Origin: Aurantibacter_A sp965215845
Lineage (GTDB): Bacteria > Bacteroidota > Bacteroidia > Flavobacteriales > Flavobacteriaceae
Assembly: GCA_965215845.1 (NCBI GenBank)
Contig: CBDCEL010000003.1
Coordinates: 620,001 to 684,000 of the forward strand
DNA length: 64,000 nucleotides
Reading direction: 5' to 3'
The notes under the pieces were generated by a model. It searched no databases. It was not told where the DNA came from and was given only the letters and a program-made list of their open reading frames with translations. Shown here piece after piece: positions 19,653 through 29,076 of the stretch. Each line of letters starts with the position of its first letter. Positions within the stretch are counted from its first letter, which is position 1. The position numbers and the translations under genes are program-made.

Positions 19653-20150
19653 ATGAAATTGTATCAGCTACGATCCGAACAAAGCCTTCCCATCAATCGG
19701 AAAACTGCCTGGGATTTTCTTTCAAATCCGTACAACTTGGAAACCATAACCCCCGACCAAATGGGTTTTCAGATTCTTTCAGGTGCAGATAAGACGATGT
19801 ATCCTGGTCAAATCATACAGTATAGGGTCTCCCCTTTTAAAGGTTACACCACCAAATGGGTCACAGAAATCACCCATGTCAAAGAGGGCGAATACTTTGT
19901 AGACGAACAACGTTTCGGCCCCTATGCCCTCTGGCACCATAAACATTTTATAAAGGAAATCGAAGGGGGCGTCGAAATGAAGGATATTATTGACTATAAA
20001 ATTCCATTTGGCCTATTAGGTCAGTTTGTACATCCTATTCTAGTAAAAAAACAGTTGCAACGAATTTTCAGCTATCGTGAGCAAAAGCTGATCGAACTTT
20101 TCGGTGAGATGGAAAATCGCCCGAGCAAGCTCGAACATATGGTCATTTGA
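19653..20150 (+). CDS. SRPBCC (START-fold) protein
   Basis: The protein has 165 residues from ATG 19653 (MKLYQLRSEQSLP), chosen because the longer start lies in the promoter box. It has the cyclase/dehydrase-like pattern of an N-terminal strand, a helix with AWDFLSNPYNLETITP and a long C-terminal helix. Members bind small hydrophobic ligands. It ends one base before the photolyase gene, and this pair occurs in flavobacterial light-response loci. Ligand and role are unknown. Confidence 0.8.
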   Translation: MKLYQLRSEQSLPINRKTAWDFLSNPYNLETITPDQMGFQILSGADKTMYPGQIIQYRVSPFKGYTTKWVTEITHVKEGEYFVDEQRFGPYALWHHKHFIKEIEGGVEMKDIIDYKIPFGLLGQFVHPILVKKQLQRIFSYREQKLIELFGEMENRPSKLEHMVI

Positions 20151-20151
20151 G

Positions 20152-21462
20152 ATGAACAAGAAAATATCCATTTTTTGGTTCCGTAGGGATTTGCGCCTAG
20201 ACGACAATGTCGGCTTTTTGGAAGCATTGAAAGGCGAGTATCCGGTAATGCCCATCTTTATTTTTGATCGAAATATTCTTGAGAGATTGCCCAAAGATGA
20301 TGCTCGAGTCACTTTCATCCATGATACATTACGGCGAATGCGATCAAAAATCCGAAAAAACCACGACAGTTCCCTTGCCCTATATCAGGGCACCCCACAG
20401 GAGATCTTTACTAGACTTATCGATACATATGAAATTGCCAAAGTTTATACGAATCATGATTATGAACCCTATGCGCTGGAACGCGACAAAAATATCGGGA
20501 AACTCTTGACCGATAATGGTGTGGATTTTCTGACCTTCAAAGATCAGGTCATATTCGAAAAAGGGGAAATCGTCAAATCAAATGGAGATCCGTATGTGGT
20601 CTATACACCTTACAAAAATCGCTGGAAGGAAAAATTCAATCCGCAAAACGATATAAAAACAGCCGTGGTACACAAACACTTTGGCAACCTTATCCGGCAA
20701 GCGGAATTGGCTGATCTTTCACTAGCCGAAATCGGTTTTAAAAGGTCTTCCATAACGGTTCCATCCTGGGAGGTCACCCCGACACTTATCGAGAATTATG
20801 AAAAAACGCGCAACTTTCCCGCGAAAAACCAGGGTACTTCAAGACTAGGACCGCATCTGAGGTTCGGTACGGTCTCCATCAGAAAAATGATAAAAAAAGC
20901 GATTGCAGAAAACAATGAAGTTTTTTGGAATGAACTTATTTGGCGCGAGTTTTTTATTCAAATATTATGGCATTTCCCACATACCGTGGATAAGGCCTTC
21001 AGACCGAAGTACGATCGCATTGAATGGCGAAACAATGTGGAAGAATTCAGAAGGTGGTGCCGTGGCGAAACGGGATATGCGTTAGTTGATGCGGGCATGC
21101 GCGAACTGAACCAAACAGGTTATATGCACAATCGGGTCCGTATGTTGGTCGCTAGCTTTTTATGCAAGCACCTACTGATAGATTGGCGATGGGGCGAAGC
21201 CTATTTTGCCGAGAAGTTATTGGATTATGACCAAAGTGCCAATGTAGGCAATTGGCAATGGGCCGCTGGTAGCGGTGTTGACGCGGCACCATATTTCAGA
21301 ATATTCAATCCGATGACCCAAGCTGAAAAATTTGATCCGGGAAAGGAGTACATCAACAAATGGGTGACCGATTTGAACGAGTTGACCTATCCGCACAAAA
21401 TGATAGATCATAAAATGGCTCGCGAACGCTGTCTGAAAGTCTATCAAAAGGCGCTTGCGTAG
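20152..21462 (+). CDS. phr: Cryptochrome/deoxyribodipyrimidine photolyase
   Basis: The protein has 436 residues from ATG 20152, one base after the preceding stop. The N-terminal alpha/beta domain starts with ISIFWFRRDLRLDDN. The FAD-binding helical domain shows TSRLGPHLRFGTVS, NELIWREFF, YMHNRVRM and the highly conserved NWQWAAGSGVDAAPYFRIFNP. This is the class I CPD photolyase/cryptochrome family, which repairs UV dimers with blue light and FAD. The whole conserved core is present at normal length. Confidence 0.93.
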   Translation: MNKKISIFWFRRDLRLDDNVGFLEALKGEYPVMPIFIFDRNILERLPKDDARVTFIHDTLRRMRSKIRKNHDSSLALYQGTPQEIFTRLIDTYEIAKVYTNHDYEPYALERDKNIGKLLTDNGVDFLTFKDQVIFEKGEIVKSNGDPYVVYTPYKNRWKEKFNPQNDIKTAVVHKHFGNLIRQAELADLSLAEIGFKRSSITVPSWEVTPTLIENYEKTRNFPAKNQGTSRLGPHLRFGTVSIRKMIKKAIAENNEVFWNELIWREFFIQILWHFPHTVDKAFRPKYDRIEWRNNVEEFRRWCRGETGYALVDAGMRELNQTGYMHNRVRMLVASFLCKHLLIDWRWGEAYFAEKLLDYDQSANVGNWQWAAGSGVDAAPYFRIFNPMTQAEKFDPGKEYINKWVTDLNELTYPHKMIDHKMARERCLKVYQKALA

Positions 21463-21475
21463 TTGTCTTGTTATT

Positions 21476-21522
21476 GAACTCGTTTGAACTTTTTAACCAA
21501 TTGAAAAAGTTCAAACGAGTTC
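21476..21522. repeat. Perfect 19-bp inverted repeat after the photolyase gene
   Basis: GAACTCGTTTGAACTTTTT (21476-21494) and its exact reverse complement (21504-21522) are separated by 9 bases. A long hairpin can form. There is no T run after it, so it is not a standard terminator, although it may end or stabilise the photolyase transcript. It could also bind a dimeric regulator of the amidohydrolase gene. Confidence 0.85.
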
Positions 21523-21568
21523 ATTATATTTAGGTCAAACGGAATGTAGAACCAATTCAAGATTGAAA

Positions 21569-22999
21569 ATGAAAAAACCACTGCTACTTGGCCTTGCACT
21601 CATGGCATGTTTATGTACCGAAGCCCAAAAAATGACCAATGGCAAAAAAGCCATTATCGCATCTGTTGCAAAACATGAAGCCAAATTAATTGAGATCAGT
21701 GATGCCATCTGGGCGGCTGCAGAAACGGCTTTCGAAGAAACGAAATCTTCAAAAATTCTGGCAGATTATGCCGAAGCGAACGGATTCACGGTGGAACGAG
21801 GTGTTGCGGAAATTCCCACCGCCTTCACCGCGACCTATGGTTCGGGAAAACCTGTCATAAGTATCTTAGGGGAATTCGATGCATTGCCCGGCATATCGCA
21901 AAAAGCGCAACCCGAAAAAGAACCGTTGAACGAAGGTGCTGCCGGTCATGGCTGCGGACATAATCTTTTCGGCTCTGCCAGTCTAGGTGCCGCTATTGCC
22001 GTAAAAGAATTGATGGAAAGTGGAAAAATCAAAGGTACCATCAAATTTCTCGGCACTCCAGCAGAAGAAAAATTCTTTGCAAAAATATGGATGGTTCGCG
22101 AAGGCCTTTGGAACGATGTTGACGTCAATCTCAGTTGGCACCCCTCGGCAGAGACCGAGGCCGATGTACAAAGTACCTTGGCCCTGGTCGATTTCAAGGT
22201 CGAGTTTTTCGGACAGGCCGCCCATGCCTCGGGTGATCTTTGGAACGGGCGTAGTGCTTCCGATGCATTGGAACTGTACACGACCGGGATCAACTACTAT
22301 CGCGAGCATATAAAACCGACCGTAAGGATTCATTATCACATTCAGGATGGCGGCCAAGTGGTGAATGTCGTTCCAGACTACTCCAAACTTTGGGTACGTG
22401 TACGTGATACCAAGCGAAGTGGAATGATGCCGGTTTACGAGCGAGTTCAAAAAATGGCCGAGGGTGCCGCAATAATGGCAAATGTAGATTATAAGATTTC
22501 CTTGATCTCGGGTATTTACGAAGTCTTGGTCAACCGCGCCGGTGGTGAGCTAATGCAGAACAATCTTGAGCTTTTGGGTCCCTTGAGCTACACCGAAGAA
22601 GAAACGCAATTCGGAAAAAAAATACAGGAAGCAACTGGAAAGCCACAGGTCGGTATGGTAAGTGAGATCAAGCCTTTTCAAGAAACAAAGGAAAATCCCG
22701 GTGGTGGCTCTACCGACGTGGGTGATGTCAGTTGGAATGTACCTAACATCAACCTAGGGGTTACTGTTGCCCCGAAAGATACTCCTTGGCATTCATGGGC
22801 CGTTGTGGCTTGCGGAGGCATGAGTATTGGTCACAAGGGCATGATCCATGCCGCCAAGGCATTGGGAATGACGGCGGTCGATTTATTCGAAAGCCCATCT
22901 TCCATAGAAAAAATAAAAGCGGAATTCAAACAACGAAAAGGCGACGAGGTATATAAACCGATCATTCCGGATGGACCGCCACCCATTGGTAAAAATTGA
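21569..22999 (+). CDS. Secreted M20-family amidohydrolase (AbgB-like)
   Basis: The protein has 476 residues with a signal peptide (MKKPLLLGLALMACLC). The M20D metallopeptidase pattern is clear: GEFDALPGISQ, GHGCGHNLFGSASLGAA and the HASGDLWNGRSASDALEL dimerisation-domain region. Relatives cleave amide bonds of N-acyl or aminobenzoyl amino acids. Residues 1-20 suggest a periplasmic location, unlike cytoplasmic E. coli AbgB. The pirin gene follows 50 bases downstream, probably in the same unit. The substrate is unknown. Confidence 0.87.
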   Translation: MKKPLLLGLALMACLCTEAQKMTNGKKAIIASVAKHEAKLIEISDAIWAAAETAFEETKSSKILADYAEANGFTVERGVAEIPTAFTATYGSGKPVISILGEFDALPGISQKAQPEKEPLNEGAAGHGCGHNLFGSASLGAAIAVKELMESGKIKGTIKFLGTPAEEKFFAKIWMVREGLWNDVDVNLSWHPSAETEADVQSTLALVDFKVEFFGQAAHASGDLWNGRSASDALELYTTGINYYREHIKPTVRIHYHIQDGGQVVNVVPDYSKLWVRVRDTKRSGMMPVYERVQKMAEGAAIMANVDYKISLISGIYEVLVNRAGGELMQNNLELLGPLSYTEEETQFGKKIQEATGKPQVGMVSEIKPFQETKENPGGGSTDVGDVSWNVPNINLGVTVAPKDTPWHSWAVVACGGMSIGHKGMIHAAKALGMTAVDLFESPSSIEKIKAEFKQRKGDEVYKPIIPDGPPPIGKN

Positions 23000-23049
23000 G
23001 CAAAACCCTAACAGGAAATTGCGAAAGCTCACAAAAAAATAATAAATCA

Positions 23050-24048
23050 ATGAATAACACAGTTCTGAAAGTATTCCCGCTGGGATTTCCCTGGGAAACC
23101 CAAGATCCTTTTTTATTTGCAGTTTACCATTTGGACCATTACCCGAAAGGGAACGAACAGATGGGTCCGATAGCTTCGCTGGAAGGTCGTAATTTGGGTA
23201 ATGATTTTGTACTTAAAGATGGATGGAGGATGTACCATGGAACTACAATTCCCGGATTTCCCTATCATCCCCATCGAGGTTTTGAAACGATCACCATTGT
23301 CAACAAGGGGTTTTGCGATCATTCTGATTCGTTAGGGGCCGCAGGACGCTTTGGTCAAGGCGACGTTCAATGGATGACCGCAGGTCGTGGGGTTCAACAT
23401 TCCGAAATGTTCCCGTTATTAAATACCGACAGGGACAATCCGCTGGAGCTTTTTCAGATTTGGCTGAACCTACCGTCAAAGGGAAAGTTCGTCGACCCTC
23501 ATTTTAAAATGTTGTGGCATGAGGAGATTCCTGTTGTCAGGGAAGAAAATGCCATGATCAAGGTCATTGCCGGGAACTATAAAGGAACTCAGGCGGTTGA
23601 ACCGGCTCCTGACTCATGGGCCGCCGATAAGGAAAATGAGGTTGCTATTTGGAACATACATACAGAACCAAATAGTGATTTCACGCTCCCAAAGGCATCT
23701 TCGGACGTGACTCGAACTTTGTATTTTTATGAGGGTGTCGATATCAAGATTTCGCAGGAAACAATCTTGGAAAATCACGGTATTGTTCTCGACCCTTTAA
23801 GTGATGTGAGCATTACGACAGGTGGTCAGCCGGCCCATTTCATCCTCTTACAGGGAAGGCCTATTGCCGAACCGGTAGTTCAACATGGTCCTTTTGTAAT
23901 GAACACCCAAGAAGAGATTCGCGCGACCATGAAGGAATACGGACTTACCCAATTCGGAGGCTGGCCCTGGCCCTACCCTGATAATGTGCACGAAAGGGAA
24001 AAGGGTAGATTTGCTTTATATCCCGATGGGAAATTAATTGAAAAGTAA
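23050..24048 (+). CDS. Pirin family protein
   Basis: The protein has 332 residues from ATG 23050; an upstream TTG-type extension lacks homology-like features. The cupin pattern is clear (FPYHPHRGFETITIV, then QWMTAGRGVQHSEMF), giving the two His, one further His and Glu that bind iron in pirins. Pirins are cytoplasmic metal proteins, some with quercetinase activity and some acting in regulation. The C-terminal cupin is also present. It is likely co-transcribed with the M20 hydrolase. Confidence 0.88.
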   Translation: MNNTVLKVFPLGFPWETQDPFLFAVYHLDHYPKGNEQMGPIASLEGRNLGNDFVLKDGWRMYHGTTIPGFPYHPHRGFETITIVNKGFCDHSDSLGAAGRFGQGDVQWMTAGRGVQHSEMFPLLNTDRDNPLELFQIWLNLPSKGKFVDPHFKMLWHEEIPVVREENAMIKVIAGNYKGTQAVEPAPDSWAADKENEVAIWNIHTEPNSDFTLPKASSDVTRTLYFYEGVDIKISQETILENHGIVLDPLSDVSITTGGQPAHFILLQGRPIAEPVVQHGPFVMNTQEEIRATMKEYGLTQFGGWPWPYPDNVHEREKGRFALYPDGKLIEK

Positions 24049-24091
24049 AATTTCATTCCGTATTGCAAAGCACGCCATCATAACCCCTAAA

Positions 24092-25783
24092 ATGAACAAA
24101 ATCAGGGTCCTAGTTTTTTTCTCGGCTTTGCTCATTCTTCAAGTCGTGAATGGTCAGTCAAAGGAATTTGATATCGTCATTTATGGCGGTACTTCCTCCG
24201 GTATCGCAGCCGCCATTCAAAGCAGCCGCATGGGAAAATCTGTTGTATTGATAGAACCCACCACTCGTATCGGAGGTCTGACTACGGGTGGTCTAGGGCA
24301 AACCGATATTGGCAATAAACAGGCAATTGGTGGCATTTCACGTGAATTCTACCAAAACATCAAAAAATATTATGATAATCCCTCGAGCTGGAAATGGCAG
24401 AAAAAGGAGGATTACAAAGATGGTGGGCAGACCAGAACGAAAAAGGGGGAAAACACCATGTGGACCTTCGAACCCTCGGCAGCCCTTTCGGTATACCAAG
24501 AGATGATCGACCAGGAAAATATCACCTTGGTTTATAATGAACGGCTGAATAGAGCTACCGGTGTTAAAAAGATCAAAGGGAAAATCCTGTCCATCGAAAT
24601 GGAAAGTGGAACGATTTTTTCAGGTAAAATGTTCATAGATGCCACCTATGAAGGCGATTTAATGGCTAGTGCGGGCGTCTCATACACCTATGGTAGAGAA
24701 AGCAATAGTAAATATGGCGAGACTTTGAACGGGGTACAGGCGAATATGATCAACACCTCTTTGACCGGTATTGTCTCTAAAAATGCTCATCATCATAATT
24801 TTGTTCCGGGGGTTGATCCTTATATCGTTAAGGGCAATCCAAAAAGTGGGTTGTTACCCAATGTGGTCGAAAAACCCGGTATTGAAGGCAGCGGTGACAA
24901 GAAAATACAGGCCTATTGTTTTCGAATGTGCCTTACGGATGTTGCCGAAAATCGTATTCCCTTTAAAAAACCGGACGGGTACAGGGAAATCGATTATGAG
25001 CTGTTGTTTAGAAATTATGAGGCCCGAAAGGGGTCTATTCGCGATATGTACAGTTATGGGAATTCGTTGTTGCCTTGGATCAATTCCGCAATGCCCAATC
25101 GTAAAACCGACACCAACAATAAATTCGGTTTTTCCACAGATTACATCGGAAGCAATTACGACTATCCCGAAGCTTCCTACGAGGAACGTGAAAAGATTAT
25201 CGAAGCGCATCGGGATTACCAAATGGGCCTAATGTGGACCTTGGCCAATCACCCTAGAATTCCAAGTGAGGTACGTGAAGAAGCTTCTAGGTGGGGCACG
25301 ACAAAGGATGAATTCGAAAGGCCGGACGGCTGGCAACAACAACTCTATATTAGGGAAGCACGGCGCATGATCGGCGACTATGTAATGACCCAGCATAATT
25401 GTGAGGGTCTTCAAATTGCAAAAGATCCCGTTGGTCTGGCTGCCTATGGAATGGACAGCCATAACGTACAACGTTATGTAGATGTAAACGGCCATGTACA
25501 AAACGAAGGCAACGTTGAAGCACATAATTTTAAACCATATCCTATAAGTTATAGGTCGATCGTTCCAAAGAATGGGGAATGTAAAAATCTGCTTGTACCC
25601 GTATGTCTCAGTGCCTCACATATTGCCTTTGGTTCGATTCGTATGGAGCCTGTCTTCATGGTCTTAGGACAGTCCGCGGCGACGGCAGCAACATTGGCAA
25701 TTGCCAATTCATCATCGGTACAAGACGTTCAATATCAAGACCTACAGAACGAATTATTGAAATATGGACAGCAGCTAAAATGA
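24092..25783 (+). CDS. Exported FAD-dependent oxidoreductase
   Basis: The protein has 563 residues from ATG 24092, giving a signal peptide (MNKIRVLVFFSALLILQVV). The dinucleotide-binding segment reads FDIVIYGGTSSGIAAAIQ, followed by the RIGGLTTGGLGQTD pattern, which belongs to the FAD_oxidored family found often in Bacteroidetes polysaccharide and sugar-acid loci. The C-terminal part contains a GQSAATAATLA helix typical of the FAD-binding end. It probably oxidises a sugar-derived or other small substrate outside the cytoplasm. The substrate is not known. Confidence 0.85.
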   Translation: MNKIRVLVFFSALLILQVVNGQSKEFDIVIYGGTSSGIAAAIQSSRMGKSVVLIEPTTRIGGLTTGGLGQTDIGNKQAIGGISREFYQNIKKYYDNPSSWKWQKKEDYKDGGQTRTKKGENTMWTFEPSAALSVYQEMIDQENITLVYNERLNRATGVKKIKGKILSIEMESGTIFSGKMFIDATYEGDLMASAGVSYTYGRESNSKYGETLNGVQANMINTSLTGIVSKNAHHHNFVPGVDPYIVKGNPKSGLLPNVVEKPGIEGSGDKKIQAYCFRMCLTDVAENRIPFKKPDGYREIDYELLFRNYEARKGSIRDMYSYGNSLLPWINSAMPNRKTDTNNKFGFSTDYIGSNYDYPEASYEEREKIIEAHRDYQMGLMWTLANHPRIPSEVREEASRWGTTKDEFERPDGWQQQLYIREARRMIGDYVMTQHNCEGLQIAKDPVGLAAYGMDSHNVQRYVDVNGHVQNEGNVEAHNFKPYPISYRSIVPKNGECKNLLVPVCLSASHIAFGSIRMEPVFMVLGQSAATAATLAIANSSSVQDVQYQDLQNELLKYGQQLK

Positions 25784-25945
25784 ATCTCGAAGCACTGGGT
25801 TCACCGAGTGGCCCATGTCAGGGAAGAATGTCAATTGTGAATTTCGCCAAAGGTTCATTTTCGTCTTTGAGCGAAGTAGGATAAAAAACAGGAAAATATA
25901 TACGAGCCTCGGAAAAATATGTACAGGACGAGAACCCCGGCGTTA

Positions 25946-25953
25946 TAGTTTTG
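25946..25953 (+). promoter_or_regulatory. -7 promoter box TAGTTTTG
   Basis: The box fits TAnnTTTG and lies 28 bases before ATG 25981. It falls on the in-frame TTG at 25951, so that earlier start is unlikely. The 160 bases before it, from 25784, hold no gene that I can support. Confidence 0.5.
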
Positions 25954-25980
25954 CAAAGAACATACTTTGAACACAAAGCA

Positions 25981-26499
25981 ATGTCAGGTTTAAGATCAAA
26001 GTGGACTATGGGATTGGCCATACTGATGGCACTTCTGCTTTTGCTATATGTTATCGGTAGAAAATCAGCGCATGCTGAGCTCGTTATGGAGGCAAGTCCA
26101 CAACAAATATGGAACGTTTTAATGAACGAAGAAGACTACGGAAAGTGGAATCATGTGTTAGTCCCCAAGGAGGGTGAAATTGAAAAGGGAAACAGCCTGA
26201 CCTATCATTTGATCAATCCTAATGGGACAATTATTGAATTTGAATTCAAGGTAATGGAATTGGTTCCCATGAGGCTATTGAATCAAGAAGGAGGCTTTCC
26301 AGGAATATTTACATTCGACCATCGCTATATACTGGAGCCCGATGGAAAGAGCACGAAGGTGACCATACACGAAGATTTTCGAGGAATTGCCTCACCTTTT
26401 TTGAACCTGGGTTGGATACAGGAAGCATATAAAGGATTAAACGAATCACTTCGTGACCATGTACTTGAATCAAATGCCAAAAACAATGACTTTCAATAA
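25981..26499 (+). CDS. Membrane-anchored SRPBCC (polyketide-cyclase-like) protein
   Basis: The protein has 172 residues. An N-terminal helix (about 10-25) anchors it, followed by a START-like fold with MEASPQQIWNVLMNEEDYGKWNHVL, the usual first strand and helix of SRPBCC proteins, and a C-terminal helix. It probably binds a hydrophobic ligand. The MBL hydrolase follows 21 bases downstream. No specific role can be read. Confidence 0.75.
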   Translation: MSGLRSKWTMGLAILMALLLLLYVIGRKSAHAELVMEASPQQIWNVLMNEEDYGKWNHVLVPKEGEIEKGNSLTYHLINPNGTIIEFEFKVMELVPMRLLNQEGGFPGIFTFDHRYILEPDGKSTKVTIHEDFRGIASPFLNLGWIQEAYKGLNESLRDHVLESNAKNNDFQ

Positions 26500-26520
26500 T
26501 CATTCTGAACTTTAAAGCTC

Positions 26521-27651
26521 TTGAAAAAACTTAAAAAAATAGTTAGACGCATGTTAATATCGATTGCTGTGCTTATTGCACTATTGGCAATAGGCTATTG
26601 GGCCTTTGTAAATTTTTACCCATCTTTCGGTGGAGATATTTCCGAAGAAAGACGAATACAATATCAGTCTTCCAAGCAATTTAAAGACGGTGTTTTTGTA
26701 AACACCAAAGACGTTCCTAAGGAAGCCAGTTTTTCTGAGACGCTTTCCATAGCTCGAAAGTTCTTCTTTCAAAAGGTTGAAAATGGAAGGCCGGACAAAG
26801 ACCTAGAAGTTCAAAAAATAGATTCAACAGCCATTGCTACCTATCAAGGCACACGCCTTATATGGTTTGGGCATTCCGCTTTTCTCTTACAGATGCACGG
26901 AAAAAATATTCTTATCGACCCAATGTTCGTTAATAATCCGGCGCCCCATCCATTGCTTGGGGGCAAACGCTTTAGCAAAGAATTGCCCATTGCAATTGAA
27001 AAACTTCCAAAAGTCGACGCCGTTGTGATATCGCATGATCACTATGACCATCTCGATTATGAATCGATCAAAAAACTGAGAAACAAGGTAGAGTCATACT
27101 TTGTGCCGCTTGGAGTCGGGGTGCATCTCGAAGCCTGGGGCGTCAATAGCAACAAAATTACCGAAATGGACTGGTGGCAAGAAACCAGATTTAAGAGCAT
27201 AGAATTGGTATGTACTCCAGCACAACACTTTTCGGGTCGAAAATTGAACAATGGTCAAAGTACGCTGTGGAGCTCTTGGGTGATAAAATCTGATAGCACG
27301 GCCATTTTCTTTAGTGGTGATAGTGGTTACGGTCCCCATTTCAATGAAATTGGCGAACAATATGGCCCTTTTGATTTTGCCATGATGGAATGCGGACAAT
27401 ACAATAAAATGTGGCCGGATATCCATATGTTTCCTGAAGAAACCGTCCAAGCCGGAATCGATGTCCGGGCCAAGACCATTATGCCCATACATTGGGGCGC
27501 CTTTAAGCTGGCCTTGCATTCGTGGACAGATCCAGTTGAGCGCGTATCAAAAAAGGCCCAAGAACTGCGAATACCTTTGGCCACACCGAAAATTGGGGAA
27601 CCGATTGTAATTGATGACCTGCCAAAGCCCAATTCGGTTTGGTGGGAATAG
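26521..27651 (+). CDS. MBL-fold metallo-hydrolase (NAPE-PLD-like), membrane-anchored
   Basis: The start is TTG 26521, giving 376 residues with an N-terminal basic segment and a membrane helix (about 11-30). The beta-lactamase-fold zinc motif SHDHYDHLD has His172, His174, Asp176 and His177. LIWFGHSAFLLQMHGKNILIDP and IMPIHWGAFKLALHSW match the NAPE-PLD/UlaG-like branch. Such enzymes hydrolyse phosphodiesters, lactones or lipids. The site appears complete. A later ATG at 26551 would lack the basic end but keep the helix. Confidence 0.85.
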   Translation: MKKLKKIVRRMLISIAVLIALLAIGYWAFVNFYPSFGGDISEERRIQYQSSKQFKDGVFVNTKDVPKEASFSETLSIARKFFFQKVENGRPDKDLEVQKIDSTAIATYQGTRLIWFGHSAFLLQMHGKNILIDPMFVNNPAPHPLLGGKRFSKELPIAIEKLPKVDAVVISHDHYDHLDYESIKKLRNKVESYFVPLGVGVHLEAWGVNSNKITEMDWWQETRFKSIELVCTPAQHFSGRKLNNGQSTLWSSWVIKSDSTAIFFSGDSGYGPHFNEIGEQYGPFDFAMMECGQYNKMWPDIHMFPEETVQAGIDVRAKTIMPIHWGAFKLALHSWTDPVERVSKKAQELRIPLATPKIGEPIVIDDLPKPNSVWWE

Positions 27652-27753
27652 TCAAATTTCGATTGTCTCATTCATAGTCAAGGCCATTCACAAAAATTAA
27701 AAAAGAAAACCAAAATAGGAAAGAAAAGCGGCAGTTGTTATTTAAGAATTCCG

Positions 27754-29061
27754 TCACAACCGCTCTATCTTGGCCCCTATAGCTTGTAAACGAGTATCGA
27801 TATTTTCATAGCCCCGATCGATCTGTTCGATATTATGAATGGTCGAAGTGCCCTTTGCCGAAAGCGCAGCGATCAAAAGTGAAACTCCTGCTCGAATATC
27901 GGGAGATGTCATCGTTGTGGCTTTAAGGGTCGATTCGAAGTTATGGCCCATGACCGTAGCTCGGTGAGGGTCGCAAAGTATAATCTTGGCGCCCATATCG
28001 ATTAATTTGTCCACAAAAAACAAGCGGCTTTCGAACATTTTTTGATGAATAAGCACCTCTCCCTTGGCTTGGGTCGAAATCACCAAGATAATACTCAATA
28101 GATCGGGGGTCAGTCCGGGCCATGGGGCATCGGCAATGGTCAAGATAGAACCATCGATATAGTTTTGTATTTCATAACCGTCTTTATGTTCAGGAATGAA
28201 AATATCATCTCCACGACGTTCCAATTGAATGCCCAATTTTCTAAAGACCGACGGAATCAATCCGAGGTCGTCCCAGCTGACATCCTTAATGGTCAATTCA
28301 CTTTTGGTCATGGCCGCTAGACCGATCCAGCTGCCGATTTCAATCATATCGGGCAACATTCTGTGTTCGGTTCCACTCAATTCGTCAACCCCTTCTATGG
28401 TCAAAAGATTTGAACCTATACCGGAAATCTTGGCACCCATTCGATTCAACATATTGCATAACTGCTGCAAATAAGGCTCACATGCCGCATTGTAAATCGT
28501 GGTCTTCCCTTTTGCCAAAACTGCGGCCATTACAATATTGGCCGTACCGGTCACCGATGCCTCATCCAAAAGCATATAGGTACCTATTAGCTTATCGGCC
28601 TCCACGCCATAAAAATGTTCTTCACGATTGTACCTGAATTTAGCCCCGAGCTTGATGAAGCCTTCGAAGTGCGTGTCTAATCGACGTCTTCCAATTTTGT
28701 CACCTCCCGGCTTGGGAATGTATCCTTGACCGAATCTGGCCAACAAGGGGCCCACCATCATAATAGAGCCTCTTAGTCCGCTACCATCCTTTTTGAAATC
28801 ATCTGACTGAAGATAATCCAGATTAACATTGTCGGCTTGAAAAGAATAGGAACCCTTCCCCAATTTTTCCACCGAGACACCCAAATCGCGCAAGAGCTGA
28901 ATCAACTTGTTTACATCAACAATATCTGGAATATTATTGATCACGACCTTTTCAGGCGTGAGCAGTACGGCGCACAAAATCTGCAAGGCTTCGTTCTTGG
29001 CACCTTGGGGCGTGATTTCGCCTGAGAGCTGGTGCCCCCCCTCAATTTTAAAAGTTCCCAT
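27754..29061 (-). CDS. murA: UDP-N-acetylglucosamine 1-carboxyvinyltransferase
   Basis: The protein has 435 residues. It makes UDP-GlcNAc-enolpyruvate in the first committed step of peptidoglycan synthesis. The EPT-fold repeats are clear (QGAKNEALQILCAVLLTPE near the start, VTGTANIVMAAVLAKG, DIRAGVSLLIAALSAKG near the end). The loop that carries catalytic Cys115 in E. coli reads KPGGDKIGRRRLDTHF, so the residue is Asp121. Enzymes with Asp here, as in mycobacteria, work but are not alkylated by fosfomycin. It is transcribed after the DUF4290 gene with a 15-base gap. Confidence 0.95.
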   Translation of the reverse strand: MGTFKIEGGHQLSGEITPQGAKNEALQILCAVLLTPEKVVINNIPDIVDVNKLIQLLRDLGVSVEKLGKGSYSFQADNVNLDYLQSDDFKKDGSGLRGSIMMVGPLLARFGQGYIPKPGGDKIGRRRLDTHFEGFIKLGAKFRYNREEHFYGVEADKLIGTYMLLDEASVTGTANIVMAAVLAKGKTTIYNAACEPYLQQLCNMLNRMGAKISGIGSNLLTIEGVDELSGTEHRMLPDMIEIGSWIGLAAMTKSELTIKDVSWDDLGLIPSVFRKLGIQLERRGDDIFIPEHKDGYEIQNYIDGSILTIADAPWPGLTPDLLSIILVISTQAKGEVLIHQKMFESRLFFVDKLIDMGAKIILCDPHRATVMGHNFESTLKATTMTSPDIRAGVSLLIAALSAKGTSTIHNIEQIDRGYENIDTRLQAIGAKIERL

Positions 29062-29076
29062 TAAGATTTAGGTGGT

